Shown here: one piece after another, positions 9,642-18,136 of the stretch
How the letters are laid out: the number at the start of each line of letters is the position of its first letter
Numbering within the stretch: position 1 is the stretch's first letter
NCBI RefSeq assembly: GCF_002632755.1
Contig: NZ_NJAK01000001.1
Coordinates: forward strand, 2,418,001 to 2,482,000
Direction: 5' to 3'
Length of the DNA: 64,000 bases
Source: Xenorhabdus ishibashii
GTDB taxonomy: Bacteria; Pseudomonadota; Gammaproteobacteria; Enterobacterales; Enterobacteriaceae
Translations under genes and position numbers: made by a program
Notes under the pieces: model-generated
Database searches by the model: none
Seen by the model: the letters and a program-made list of their open reading frames with translations, nothing else
Told to the model about the DNA's origin: nothing

Positions 9642-9884
9642 TGAATAGCAAACCCTTCTCACATTCCAACTGAAATAAATGCGTTATTTTGTTCACAACA
9701 ATCAGTTCAAAACCGATGAATAGCGTTCGAGTTACCTCGCGGCGACAGGGAAAAATCTAAAAACATATAGATTGCTACCTATGTAATTAGGAAAATCGTG
9801 ATTAGGGAAATGATTGAGGGGTGAGTGAAGCTAACAAAGCAGTAACTTGAAAAATAACGGATATGTCACTATTGAAGGTTATAT

Positions 9885-10559
9885 ATGAGTCAAATCACTC
9901 CTCAGTTAACAAATATGTGGAACAAAAGTCATGAATCTTGGTTTGTAAAAGACAAAAAGCTTAGTTTTATATATGCAAATAAAGCGTTTATGACGTTAAA
10001 TAACTTACCTGAACAGTTCGATGTTACAGGATATACTGAAAAAGAGTTACTGACACCATTTAACCATCTTGTTCACCTATTTGAAGAACATGATCGTAAG
10101 GTTTTACAATCTATGCAACGAATATCATCTGTCGGAGCTTATTTTCAACATAATGATCAACAGCTAAGACCCTATTTCTGTGAAAAATACCCGTTAATGG
10201 ATGAAAATAATCAATGTATCGGAATAATTGGTCACGCTAAAGAAATAAATCATTTTTCAGTCCATTATTACATTAAAAATGACATTTCTATCTCTATTAA
10301 CCTTAGCCCGCCTAACAATATATTGACAGAGAAGGAGTGGCTGATAGTTTTTTTGTTCTGTCGTGGTGTTAGTAATAGAGATATTGCTAACGAGCTGAAA
10401 ATTTCATATCGTACCCTGGAAAGGTATTTTAATGTTATCTATGAAAAATTTTCAATTAGTTCAGCGATTGAATTGAAGGTTCTTTGTGAAAAGAGTAATT
10501 ATGACCTCTATATCCCACCTAACTATTTAAAATCTATAGATCATGTTTTGCTATATTAG
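9885..10559 (+). CDS. PAS4-LuxR family solo transcriptional regulator
   Basis: The 224-residue protein has an N-terminal PAS-like sensor domain (MWNKSHESWFVKDKK at the start, GIIGHAKEIN near residue 115) and a C-terminal LuxR/GerE helix-turn-helix. The latter runs LTEKEWLIVFLFCRGVSNRD, then IANELKISYRTLERY. This PAS4-LuxR arrangement is numerous in Photorhabdus and Xenorhabdus, where such solos have no cognate LuxI and are thought to sense eukaryotic or other signals. No luxI is visible here. A GAAGG site precedes the ATG. It is a paralogue of the broken gene at 15000 and the intact gene at 16427. Confidence 0.88.
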   Translation: MSQITPQLTNMWNKSHESWFVKDKKLSFIYANKAFMTLNNLPEQFDVTGYTEKELLTPFNHLVHLFEEHDRKVLQSMQRISSVGAYFQHNDQQLRPYFCEKYPLMDENNQCIGIIGHAKEINHFSVHYYIKNDISISINLSPPNNILTEKEWLIVFLFCRGVSNRDIANELKISYRTLERYFNVIYEKFSISSAIELKVLCEKSNYDLYIPPNYLKSIDHVLLY

Positions 10560-10688
10560 GAGTGATATCTACGTGATAAATCCTCTGCCGCTTACTCACG
10601 AGGGTCATTTAGGCCTTCATGAGAGTTTAAATAAATTGGAATATGATCCCATTTCATATTTATCTTACATAATTGCTGAGGAAGCAGC

Positions 10689-11690
10689 ATGGCCACGATG
10701 AAAGATGTAGCACATCGAGCTGGCGTGTCTGTAGCCACTGTTAGCCGTGTCATTAATAATACAGCTTATGTCGAACCGGTCACCCGCGAACGGGTAGAAA
10801 AAGCGATGCGTGAATTCGACTACCACCGTAATTCTGCCGCACTTGCATTAGCGAAAAGATGCGGAAATATGCTGGGCTTACTGACTGGTAATTTGGCTGA
10901 TCCTTTCTTTTCTCTCTTGGCTCGTGGCGTTGAAAAAATTACTCGAAAAAAAGAAGCCAAACTCATGGTTTGTAGTGGCGGGCACCAAGCTGAACTCGAA
11001 AAATCTGCCCTGAATTTTTTAATCAACCAAGGATGTGAAGCAATAGTTGCCCATATCAGCAGAATGAGCGATGCAGATATATTACGTTATGCGGCTCATA
11101 CACCAGGATTAGTGATTATCAATCGATATCTTCCGGCCATCGCTAATCGGTGTATCTGGTTAGATAATGTCAGCGCTGCTCAAACTGCAACTGACTATCT
11201 TCTCCAAAATGGTCATCGCAGAATTGCTTGTGTAACGGCAGATTTACCTATCGATGACAGAAGGCTCCGCTTAGAAGGATACTATGCCGCAATGACTAAT
11301 GCCGGTATCACCGTCCCTGGCAATTGGGTTATTAGCGTCCCATTTAACGAAGAAGGGGGGGAACAAGCAGCAGAAAAACTCTTATGCAGCGGCATTAACT
11401 TTACTGCGGCAATTACATTCAATGATGTTATGGCGGCGGGTATGATGAGATACCTGCATCGGCGGAAAATCAACTTACCTGAGCAACTATCAATTATTGG
11501 ATTTGATGATGTCATCACTGCCCGATATCTCTATCCGCCCTTAACGACTGTGCACAATCCGGTTGAAAAAATGGCTCAACGAGCGGCAAATCTCGCCTTA
11601 CAACTCAGTGCTAAAAAAGAGCCACCCCCACAAATGAATATGTTCTCGGCGGAACTCGTCATAAGAGACTCCGTATTTTCAATAAAATAA
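10689..11690 (+). CDS. LacI/GalR-family transcriptional repressor
   Basis: The 333-residue protein begins with the canonical LacI-family DNA-binding domain (MATMKDVAHRAGVSVATVSR, then VINNTAYVEPVTRERV). It continues with a periplasmic-binding-protein-like effector domain ending GFDDVITARYLYPPLTTV. A GAGGAAG site precedes the ATG. It lies just upstream of, and in the same direction as, the NhaC-type transporter and the C-S lyase, so it probably controls them. The family resemblance to AscG, GalR and MalI suggests a small-molecule inducer. Because its target genes handle amino-acid-like compounds, a sugar ligand is not assured. Confidence 0.9.
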   Translation: MATMKDVAHRAGVSVATVSRVINNTAYVEPVTRERVEKAMREFDYHRNSAALALAKRCGNMLGLLTGNLADPFFSLLARGVEKITRKKEAKLMVCSGGHQAELEKSALNFLINQGCEAIVAHISRMSDADILRYAAHTPGLVIINRYLPAIANRCIWLDNVSAAQTATDYLLQNGHRRIACVTADLPIDDRRLRLEGYYAAMTNAGITVPGNWVISVPFNEEGGEQAAEKLLCSGINFTAAITFNDVMAAGMMRYLHRRKINLPEQLSIIGFDDVITARYLYPPLTTVHNPVEKMAQRAANLALQLSAKKEPPPQMNMFSAELVIRDSVFSIK

Positions 11691-11728
11691 TTTTATTTAA
11701 ATAAGGTAAATAAGACTGGGATTTTGAT

Positions 11729-13168
11729 ATGGATGATAAGAAAAAGCTGAATCTGGGACTCGCTATAATGCCAATTGCAGCAATGCTCCTGCTGCTAATT
11801 ATTGGCTATGGTCAACTCGGTCTACGTATCGAATCTTTATTGCTTGTTTCAGCAGCAATAGCAGCAGCTTTGGCATATTGGCAAGGCTATCGCTGGAATG
11901 ACATTATTGATGCCATTGTGGCAAAGCTAGCCAAAGCAATGCCAGTGATCATGATACTCATTTGCGTTGGTGGCTTAATTGGCACCTGGATGTTCAGTGG
12001 AACCATACCTTATATGGTTTACTGGGGATTAAAGCTGATTAGCCCGCAATACATACTCATTGCCGCCTTCTTTATCACAAGCTTAATCTCAGTTTGCACT
12101 GGCACATCATGGGGATCAGCCGGAACAGTAGGCGTTGCCTTAATGGGAGTAGCCGCTGGCCTTGATGTGTCTTTAGCTGCGGCAGCGGGTGCGGTTGTTT
12201 CAGGTGCGTATTTCGGTGATAAAATTTCACCGTTATCTGACTCAACTAATTTCGCTGCAATCGTTGCTGATACTGATCTTTACAGTCATATTCAACATCT
12301 AATGTACACCACTATCCCAAGCTTTATTTTAGCCACTATTGTTTATTTTATTGCTGGTCATACGAGCTTAACGGGTAACGTAGCAACCCCCGAAAAAATC
12401 ACAGAAATCCTGCACTCTCTTGAAAGTCTGTATCACTTCAATTTGTTGCTGATTTTGCCTCCAATACTGGTGTTGTGGGGAGCCATAACAAAACGCCCAG
12501 TGATACCAACCATGCTGGCTGCCTGTATATTGGCTATTGCAATCGGCATAGGTCTTCAGGGGTTCACCCTTAAACAAGGCCTTAATGCATTAATTGATGG
12601 TTTCAATCTCTCCATGTTCTCTGATCAGGGACACAGCATCACTGGAATCGTTAGTGATGTACCCCGCCTGCTCAATCGCGGTGGCATGTTCTCAATGATG
12701 AGTACCATACTACTTGTATTCTGTGCATTCGCGTTTGCTGGCGCGTTAACACTCACTGGCGCGTTAACTATTATTATTAATCGGCTTCTGCAAGCTGTTC
12801 GCACAACCGGCCAACTCATTGCTGCAACCCTATCCACAACCATTCTGCTAACTGGCGCAACCTGTGATGGAAAACTGGCTCTTCTCATTCCGGCAGAACT
12901 GTTTAAGGGAGCTTATTGCCGGATGGGACTGGATAACAAAAATCTATCACGAACCATAGAAGATGGTTGTACAGTCGTCGAACCACTGATCCCTTGGACT
13001 TCTGCGGGCATTTACATGGCTACAACATTGGGTGTCAGTACGCTTGAGCTACTACCTTGGGCAATCCAGTGTTATGCAGCCGTCTTTTTGGCTCTTATTT
13101 ATGGCTTTACTGGTTTCGGTATTGCAAGAACCCCAGCGGAAAACGCCCCAAAGAAAAAGGAAATTTAA
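11729..13168 (+). CDS. NhaC-family Na+-coupled antiporter/transporter
   Basis: The 479-residue membrane protein has about eleven to twelve hydrophobic segments. The family landmarks are ICVGGLIGTWMFSGTIPYMV, CTGTSWGSAGTVGVALMG, GAYFGDKISPLSDSTNFAA and VEPLIPWTSAGIYMATTLGV. NhaC-family members include Na+/H+ antiporters, the malate/lactate antiporter MleN and methionine transporters. It follows a LacI regulator and is one base short of overlapping a cystathionine-lyase-type enzyme. An exchange or uptake role for a sulfur amino acid or related substrate is therefore more likely than pH homeostasis; that is inference. Confidence 0.88.
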   Translation: MDDKKKLNLGLAIMPIAAMLLLLIIGYGQLGLRIESLLLVSAAIAAALAYWQGYRWNDIIDAIVAKLAKAMPVIMILICVGGLIGTWMFSGTIPYMVYWGLKLISPQYILIAAFFITSLISVCTGTSWGSAGTVGVALMGVAAGLDVSLAAAAGAVVSGAYFGDKISPLSDSTNFAAIVADTDLYSHIQHLMYTTIPSFILATIVYFIAGHTSLTGNVATPEKITEILHSLESLYHFNLLLILPPILVLWGAITKRPVIPTMLAACILAIAIGIGLQGFTLKQGLNALIDGFNLSMFSDQGHSITGIVSDVPRLLNRGGMFSMMSTILLVFCAFAFAGALTLTGALTIIINRLLQAVRTTGQLIAATLSTTILLTGATCDGKLALLIPAELFKGAYCRMGLDNKNLSRTIEDGCTVVEPLIPWTSAGIYMATTLGVSTLELLPWAIQCYAAVFLALIYGFTGFGIARTPAENAPKKKEI

Positions 13169-13169
13169 C

Positions 13170-14348
13170 GTGGAATCACCTGATTTCAACCAGATAATTG
13201 ATCGCCATAATACAGATTCTGTTAAGTGGGATTTTTTAGATCGTTACCTTCATTTAAATGAAACGGACTTGCTACCAATGTGGGTTTCTGATTTCGATTT
13301 TCAGTGTCCCAAAGAAGTCCTGCAAGCTCTATCCTCCCGAATTGATCACGGTATTTTCGGTTATAGTGAACGCAACGCTCTCTACTATCAGGCTGCAATA
13401 GACTGGTTTTCAAGGCGTCATAAGCTGACTTTACACAAGGACTGGTTCACATCAATAGAAGGTGTCATACCTGGATTAGCTTTACTGATACAAATGCTGA
13501 GTAAACCAGGGGAAGGCGTCATTGTACAAGGGCCTTATTATTCTTCATTTGCCAAAATTATTACTATGAACGGCAGAGCGGTTATTGAAAATCCACTACT
13601 TGAAGACCCCGAAGGCTATAAAATTGACTATGACCATCTAGAACACATATTGGAACAACACAGACCACCTTTGCTGTTGCTATGTAACCCGCACAATCCT
13701 ACTGGCCGCTGTTGGGATCGTGATGAACTACTCCAGCTATTGATACTCTGCAAAAGATACGGCACGACGGTAATTTCCGATGAAATTTGGGCTGATTTAA
13801 TTTTACCTTGGGGAAAATTCACCTCAATATTGCATCTTGGAAGTGAATGGCATAGCCATGTGATTGCAGCAACCTCAGCCAGTAAGACGTTTGGGCTTGC
13901 ATCTCTGCGTATATCAAATTTTATTATTCCAGATCCCACTCTCCGACAAGCTTTTAATGATCGGTTAAACGCTCACGGGTTAGATGTATTTAATTCATTA
14001 TCTATGACTGCGGCTACAGCAGCTTACCAGTATGGGGATAGATGGCTTGATACACTGCAAGATTATCTGGCTGAAAATCGTGATTGGTTCGAACAGGCTT
14101 TGGCGTCTTCTGTTCCTTGGTGTCGAATGACTAAAGCGGAAGGTACATATTTGGCCTGGCTGGATTGTCGCAATTTAGGCCTGGATGATAACACCTTACA
14201 ACAGCTATTAATACAAAAAGCTAAAATAGCCGTTTCAATGGGATACAGTTTTGGTGATAGAGGAAAAGGGTTTATCCGAATAAATTTAGGTTGTCCTCGT
14301 CAATACCTTGAAAAGGCTATTAGTGGTTTGTCTCAGTTAACAACATAA
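13170..14348 (+). CDS. MalY/PatB-type PLP-dependent C-S lyase (aminotransferase class I fold)
   Basis: The 392-residue enzyme resembles MalY/PatB cystathionine beta-lyases. It has LLPMWVSDFDFQCPKEVLQA near the N-terminus, the CNPHNPTGRCW segment, ISDEIWADL with the PLP-binding Asp, and SASKTFGLASLRISN with the Schiff-base lysine. The frame opens upstream at 13032, inside the transporter gene. I chose the GTG at 13170, one base after the transporter stop and preceded by an AAGG site, because it gives the normal family length. In the family such enzymes split C-S bonds to give pyruvate, ammonia and a thiol. With the NhaC transporter it looks like an uptake-and-cleavage pair. Confidence 0.88.
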   Translation: MESPDFNQIIDRHNTDSVKWDFLDRYLHLNETDLLPMWVSDFDFQCPKEVLQALSSRIDHGIFGYSERNALYYQAAIDWFSRRHKLTLHKDWFTSIEGVIPGLALLIQMLSKPGEGVIVQGPYYSSFAKIITMNGRAVIENPLLEDPEGYKIDYDHLEHILEQHRPPLLLLCNPHNPTGRCWDRDELLQLLILCKRYGTTVISDEIWADLILPWGKFTSILHLGSEWHSHVIAATSASKTFGLASLRISNFIIPDPTLRQAFNDRLNAHGLDVFNSLSMTAATAAYQYGDRWLDTLQDYLAENRDWFEQALASSVPWCRMTKAEGTYLAWLDCRNLGLDDNTLQQLLIQKAKIAVSMGYSFGDRGKGFIRINLGCPRQYLEKAISGLSQLTT

Positions 14349-14410
14349 AGCTAATGCATAAAAATAAAAAGGTAGCCGAAGCATTACTCTTGTTTTAATT
14401 CTATAATCAT

Positions 14411-14442
14411 ACCTGAAACTTTCCACCAGAAAAGTTTCAGGT
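14411..14442. terminator. Perfect 12-bp hairpin after the C-S lyase
   Basis: ACCTGAAACTTT at 14411-14422 pairs perfectly with AAAGTTTCAGGT at 14431-14442 across an 8-base loop. There is no clear T tract after it, so termination may be weak, or it may be an mRNA 3' stabilising stem. Confidence 0.6.
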
Positions 14443-14999
14443 AATCAACCCTAACCATTGACTAAAATATACACTTGATTTTTTTCCTTATTTTAGTTAT
14501 TCAAATTACTATGTTTATATCCTATTAATATTTATTTTTATATTATTACAGACTGTTCCCTGGAGATGGCGCTGGCAAAAAACACTAAAAATAGAACAAC
14601 AGATATCGTATAGATTTTTATAATCGATAACATGCTTAAAGAGTTTAGTTATTTTTTGGCATATTGGAAGCGTATGAAATACTTTAATGAACATCTTTTA
14701 CCTTAGGAAAAACAAATAGAATTTAACACTTATCTTCAATTAGTCAATATTAAAATGTTAATTTCATGTTAATAATTATGGGTGTTTACAATACCGTCCA
14801 TTTTTATCAGTTTAACGTAACATGCATTAAATTTTAAATTGATAAAATCCTATTTTTTCATATTAACAATGACTATATTAAAACTAATGAACATCCAATC
14901 TTTGACTGGGTGATAGTTGTGCCATATTATATGGTGACTTATTTCAAATATGATAAAAAAACCAATTAAAATAATAACATAATAGTTAGTGCATAAAAT
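14443..14999. other. AT-rich non-coding gap
   Basis: This 560-bp gap contains no recognisable gene or RNA. It is strongly AT-rich, like the upstream regions of the other PAS4-LuxR genes, and must have held the promoter of the broken regulator that starts at 15000. Confidence 0.6.
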
Positions 15000-15198
15000 A
15001 TGAAAAAATCAAATAATATCACAACGCAATTAATTCGCATGTGGGAAAAAAGCATTGATCCTTGGGGAGCAAAAGATCGCCAATCAAGATTTTTCCACTT
15101 CTTATTACTGCGATAAGGCTATTCCAACAACACTGGAGTTCACACCACCTGGCCATCTATTGACAACCATTGAGTGGGGAATTCTTTTTCTTATCTTA

Positions 15199-16187
15199 AC
15201 CCGAATTCTGGATAAGAAATTGACGAGAAGCCTGTTCCAGGAGCAAAGTTTTGGTGCACACCGAAAACAACTCCGAGGGGGAACAGGCTATGGACAAGTT
15301 AGTTGAAATTTTCTGTGATGTCGATGATTTTTGCCGTTTTTTCATTCCTCAATGGGAACAATTTTGCCTTGAGAGTGGGCATCGTTTACGCCGCCGACAA
15401 GGTCATATGTATCCCAGTGAAATCATGACCATTTTGATCCTTTTTCATATGTCGCATTACCGTGATTTTAAAAATTTTTATTTGAAACATATTTGGCAAT
15501 ACCACCACCGCGACTTCGCCACTTTACTCAGTTATACCCGTTTTATCAGCGTTGCCCCTTCCGTTTTGGTGCCATTATGCAGCTATCTGACTCAATTAAA
15601 AGGGAAACCCACAGGCATTGCTTTTATTGATTCCACCAGTTTGAGTGTCTGCCATAACATTCGCATCCCTCGACATAAGGTCTTTGCGGGGATCGCACAG
15701 CGTGGAAAAAATTCAATGGGATGGTTTTATGGTTTCAAATTACACTTGGTTGTCAATCATCAGGGGGAAATTCTCGCGCTTAAAGTCACGGCCGGTAATG
15801 TGGATGATCGGGAACCGGTTCGCGAATTAACCACAGAATTAATGGGTTCTCTTTACGGCGATAAAGGTTATCTGAGTCAGGAATTGGCGGACGATTTAGC
15901 CAACAGCGGTGTCACTTTCATCACGAAAAAACGGCGTAACATGAAAGCCCGTATGCAAGCTGAGTGGGATAAGATAATGTTAAAAAAGCGTTTTATCATT
16001 GAAACGATTAATGGACAATTAAAATTAATTTCTCAGATAGAGCACTCTCGCCACCGAAGTATAAGAGGATTTATGTTGACCGTTTTAGGTGGACTGATCG
16101 CTTACTGCCTTAAATTGAAAAAACCATCACTGAAAGTTTTCTACTCAGAAGACGCTGTTCCAATGATGGCTTAAGCAGAATTCGGGT
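15199..16187 (+). mobile_element. IS982-family insertion sequence, complete
   Basis: The element is about 989 bp. Its ends carry the perfect 12-bp inverted repeat ACCCGAATTCTG (15199-15210 and the complement at 16176-16187), with partial similarity continuing inward. TATCTTA lies on both sides (15192-15198 and 16188-16194). The match is 8 bp, TTATCTTA, if the right end is placed one base earlier. This is the target duplication. One transposase gene fills the element. Confidence 0.92.
15290..16174 (+). CDS. IS982-family transposase
   Basis: This is a 294-residue DDE transposase. The three acidic positions can be seen around AFIDSTSLSVCH, SLYGDKGYLSQELADDL and KKRFIIETINGQLK. An upstream TTG at 15251 is in frame. 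I prefer the ATG at 15290 (MDKLVEIFCDVDDF) because a GGGGGA site precedes it. The gene is full length with no frameshift, so the element may still be active. Confidence 0.92.
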   Translation: MDKLVEIFCDVDDFCRFFIPQWEQFCLESGHRLRRRQGHMYPSEIMTILILFHMSHYRDFKNFYLKHIWQYHHRDFATLLSYTRFISVAPSVLVPLCSYLTQLKGKPTGIAFIDSTSLSVCHNIRIPRHKVFAGIAQRGKNSMGWFYGFKLHLVVNHQGEILALKVTAGNVDDREPVRELTTELMGSLYGDKGYLSQELADDLANSGVTFITKKRRNMKARMQAEWDKIMLKKRFIIETINGQLKLISQIEHSRHRSIRGFMLTVLGGLIAYCLKLKKPSLKVFYSEDAVPMMA

Positions 16188-16426
16188 TATCTTACGTTCA
16201 GAGGATAAAAAAAGTATCAGTAAGGAATTAATGATAAGCATGGGCGAGACTGTGGATTATATAAAGTCAATTTACCAAAAGTTTAATCTTTCAAGCCATA
16301 CAGATCTTAAGGATTTCTGCAAAGAACAGAAATTTGATCGCTATATTCCTGCAAGATTTATCACCGTGGGTAGTAGAGAAATAGACTGATTTTTTTATGC
16401 TCAAAATTTAACAAAGGAATAATAAT

Positions 16427-17107
16427 ATGAGTAATAAACCCATTATTTCACCTCAAATAATTAATACACTAGCAATAAGTAATGATCCCTGGGGAATAAA
16501 AGATAAAAATTCATGCTTTGTTTACGGTAACAAAGCGTTAAGCTCGATTAAGGGATTTTCTGATTCATTTGATTTTGAAGGGCTTTACGATGACGAACTT
16601 CCTTGGGATGGTGCTGAATTTGCGAAGGCATATATTCATCATGATCAAAAGGTCATGCAAGATGAAAAATCATATATTTCTCTTGAAACCCATATTTGGG
16701 GCGAAACAAAGACATTATCCTCTTATTTTTGCGAGAAATCACCGTTTTATCACGAAAATGGGGAATGTATAGGAATTATATATCACCTATGGAAAGCCCA
16801 AGATTATTCATTAACTCGCTTATATCATGGAAAGCTCCCTGCTTCTATTATGTTTCAACCACCAACTCAGTTATTTACCCAACGGGAATGGGATGTTATT
16901 TTTCTCTCTTTGCACAAATATACCAGTAAACAAATTGGTAGAATATTAAATATTTCTTATCGTACTGTCGAAAACTATACAGCTCAAATATATAAAAAAG
17001 CGGGTGTTAGCTCTGCTCAACAATTGGAGGAATATTGTCGCTTTAATAATTTCGATCTCTATGTGCCAGAAAGATTTTTACGTCCTGAAAGTCGACTTTT
17101 TGTTTGA
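16427..17107 (+). CDS. PAS4-LuxR family solo transcriptional regulator
   Basis: The 226-residue protein has the same plan as the gene at 9885. The PAS-like N-terminus carries NDPWGIKDKNSCFVYGNKAL, the middle has SSYFCEKSPFYHENGECIGI, and the C-terminal LuxR helix-turn-helix has FTQREWDVIFLSL and ILNISYRTVENYTAQIYKK. It lies 37 bp after the broken paralogue, which it resembles closely (DPWG-KD, FDLYVPERFL against FDRYIPARFI), so the pair probably arose by tandem duplication. No luxI is nearby. Its targets and ligand are unknown. Confidence 0.88.
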   Translation: MSNKPIISPQIINTLAISNDPWGIKDKNSCFVYGNKALSSIKGFSDSFDFEGLYDDELPWDGAEFAKAYIHHDQKVMQDEKSYISLETHIWGETKTLSSYFCEKSPFYHENGECIGIIYHLWKAQDYSLTRLYHGKLPASIMFQPPTQLFTQREWDVIFLSLHKYTSKQIGRILNISYRTVENYTAQIYKKAGVSSAQQLEEYCRFNNFDLYVPERFLRPESRLFV

Positions 17108-17213
17108 ATTTCAAATGTCATAGCCACCACGTTAATACCGATATTTAATGCCCATACGGTATCACGGATATCGGTTTTATCCCTTTGGGTTTCCAAGCCA
17201 ATTAACAAATCTT
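17105..17213 (-). pseudogene. Short decayed coding remnant, possibly IS1 insA C-terminus
   Basis: Between the LuxR gene and DUF969 the minus strand has an open stretch reading DKTDIRDTVWALNIGINVVA and on into MTFE. The pattern IRDT-ALxIxIN-V resembles the helix-turn-helix end of IS1-family InsA (IRDTARALxIxIN). It has no start, no zinc finger and no inverted repeats. ACCGATAT and ATATCGGT within it could instead form a terminator-like stem for the LuxR gene. The rest of the 300-bp gap shows nothing recognisable. Confidence 0.35.
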
Positions 17214-17407
17214 CTCATCCAATAAACGCTTTTTTCATCCAAGAAGTGATCTGCATTCCATTTTTACAACCTATTGCGAATTTTATTTGCTTATTTGTTA
17301 ATCGAAGTTTATTTATTGTTCAACAATATTAAATCAATAAATTAACAATAAGCATACATGAACCCACAATAAAGCAACAACATACTTATCCATAGGGGAA
17401 ATAAAAT

Positions 17408-18136
17408 ATGCAGCAAACCATCAACTTTTGGCCCCTAATCGGGATCGTGGTCATCATCATCGGTTTTGTTATCAGATTTAATCCGGTTTTGGTTGTCACC
17501 CTTGCTGGCCTTGTTACGGGGATCGCTGCCCACATGCCGATAGCCGATATTTTGGAGAAGCTAGGTTCTGGGTTTGTTAATACCCTAACTTTAACACTGA
17601 CCATCCTGTTCCCTTTAGTCATCATTGGCCTATTGGAAAGGCACGGTCTAAAAGAACGAGCCCAGAAATCCATTGCTCATATCAAAATGGCGACAACCGG
17701 GCGTTTATTGATTGTTTATCTGTTTATACGAGAAGTCTCTGCCGCATTAGGTTTAACCAGTTTAGGCGGTCATCCGCAAATGGTTCGTCCCCTCTTGGCT
17801 CCTATGGCAGAAGGGGCGTCTGAAAATCAATATGGAGAGTTGCCGGATTCAGTTCGCCACCGCATTCGCGCTATGTCCGCAGCAACAGATAATACCGGCT
17901 TGTTTTTCGGGGAGGATATTTTTGTCGCTTTCGGGGCAGTTATCTTTATGCACAATTTTATGCTGGAATCAGGAGGTATTCACACCGAACCACTACATAT
18001 CGCCCTTTGGGGGCTTCCTACTGCCATTTGTGCTTTTCTAATCCATTCAGTTCGGTTATATCGCCTTGATTATCGAATTGCCAACGAACTGAATGCGTTA
18101 AATCACACCATACTGCACAACAAGGAGAAGAAATAA
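17408..18136 (+). CDS. DUF969-family membrane protein
   Basis: The 242-residue integral membrane protein starts INFWPLIGIVVIIIGFVIRF and has about six or seven hydrophobic segments, with GLTSLGGHPQMVRPLLAPMA and ATDNTGLFFGEDIFVAFGAV in the middle. DUF969 is regularly paired with DUF979, and here its stop overlaps the DUF979 start (TAATG). A strong AGGGGA site precedes the ATG. With the pyroglutamyl peptidase downstream, the pair is plausibly a transporter for pyroglutamate or pyroglutamyl peptides. The function is not established from sequence. Confidence 0.85.
   Translation: MQQTINFWPLIGIVVIIIGFVIRFNPVLVVTLAGLVTGIAAHMPIADILEKLGSGFVNTLTLTLTILFPLVIIGLLERHGLKERAQKSIAHIKMATTGRLLIVYLFIREVSAALGLTSLGGHPQMVRPLLAPMAEGASENQYGELPDSVRHRIRAMSAATDNTGLFFGEDIFVAFGAVIFMHNFMLESGGIHTEPLHIALWGLPTAICAFLIHSVRLYRLDYRIANELNALNHTILHNKEKK

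Larger units (their letters stand above)
15000..16389 (+). pseudogene. PAS4-LuxR regulator broken by internal deletion and an IS982-type insertion
   Basis: The ATG at 15000 begins MKKSNNITTQLIRMWEKS and DPWGAKDRQSRF, clearly the N-terminus of a PAS4-LuxR protein. Most of the PAS domain is then missing. The frame shifts, and the sequence resumes near DFSTSYYCDKAIPTTLEFTP and the first part of the helix-turn-helix region (TTIEWGILFLIL). The IS element at 15199-16187 interrupts that domain. After it the frame continues as RSEDKKSISKELM, ETVDYIKSIYQKFNLSSH and FDRYIPARFI to a stop at 16387-16389. Removing the IS and one target copy restores the helix-turn-helix frame, so the PAS deletion is a separate lesion. 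Confidence 0.85.

Noticed and set aside
9700..9760. Locally GC-richer patch (GAGTTACCTCGCGGCGACAG) in the gap before the LuxR gene
   Set aside because: It looked like part of a tRNA T-arm or an element end, but no cloverleaf, inverted repeat or coding match could be built around it.
17142..17176. Terminator formed by ACCGATAT and ATATCGGT after the second LuxR gene
   Set aside because: The loop is long and the T run is short (TTTTAT). The segment is equally well explained as part of a decayed coding remnant, so I did not call it separately.
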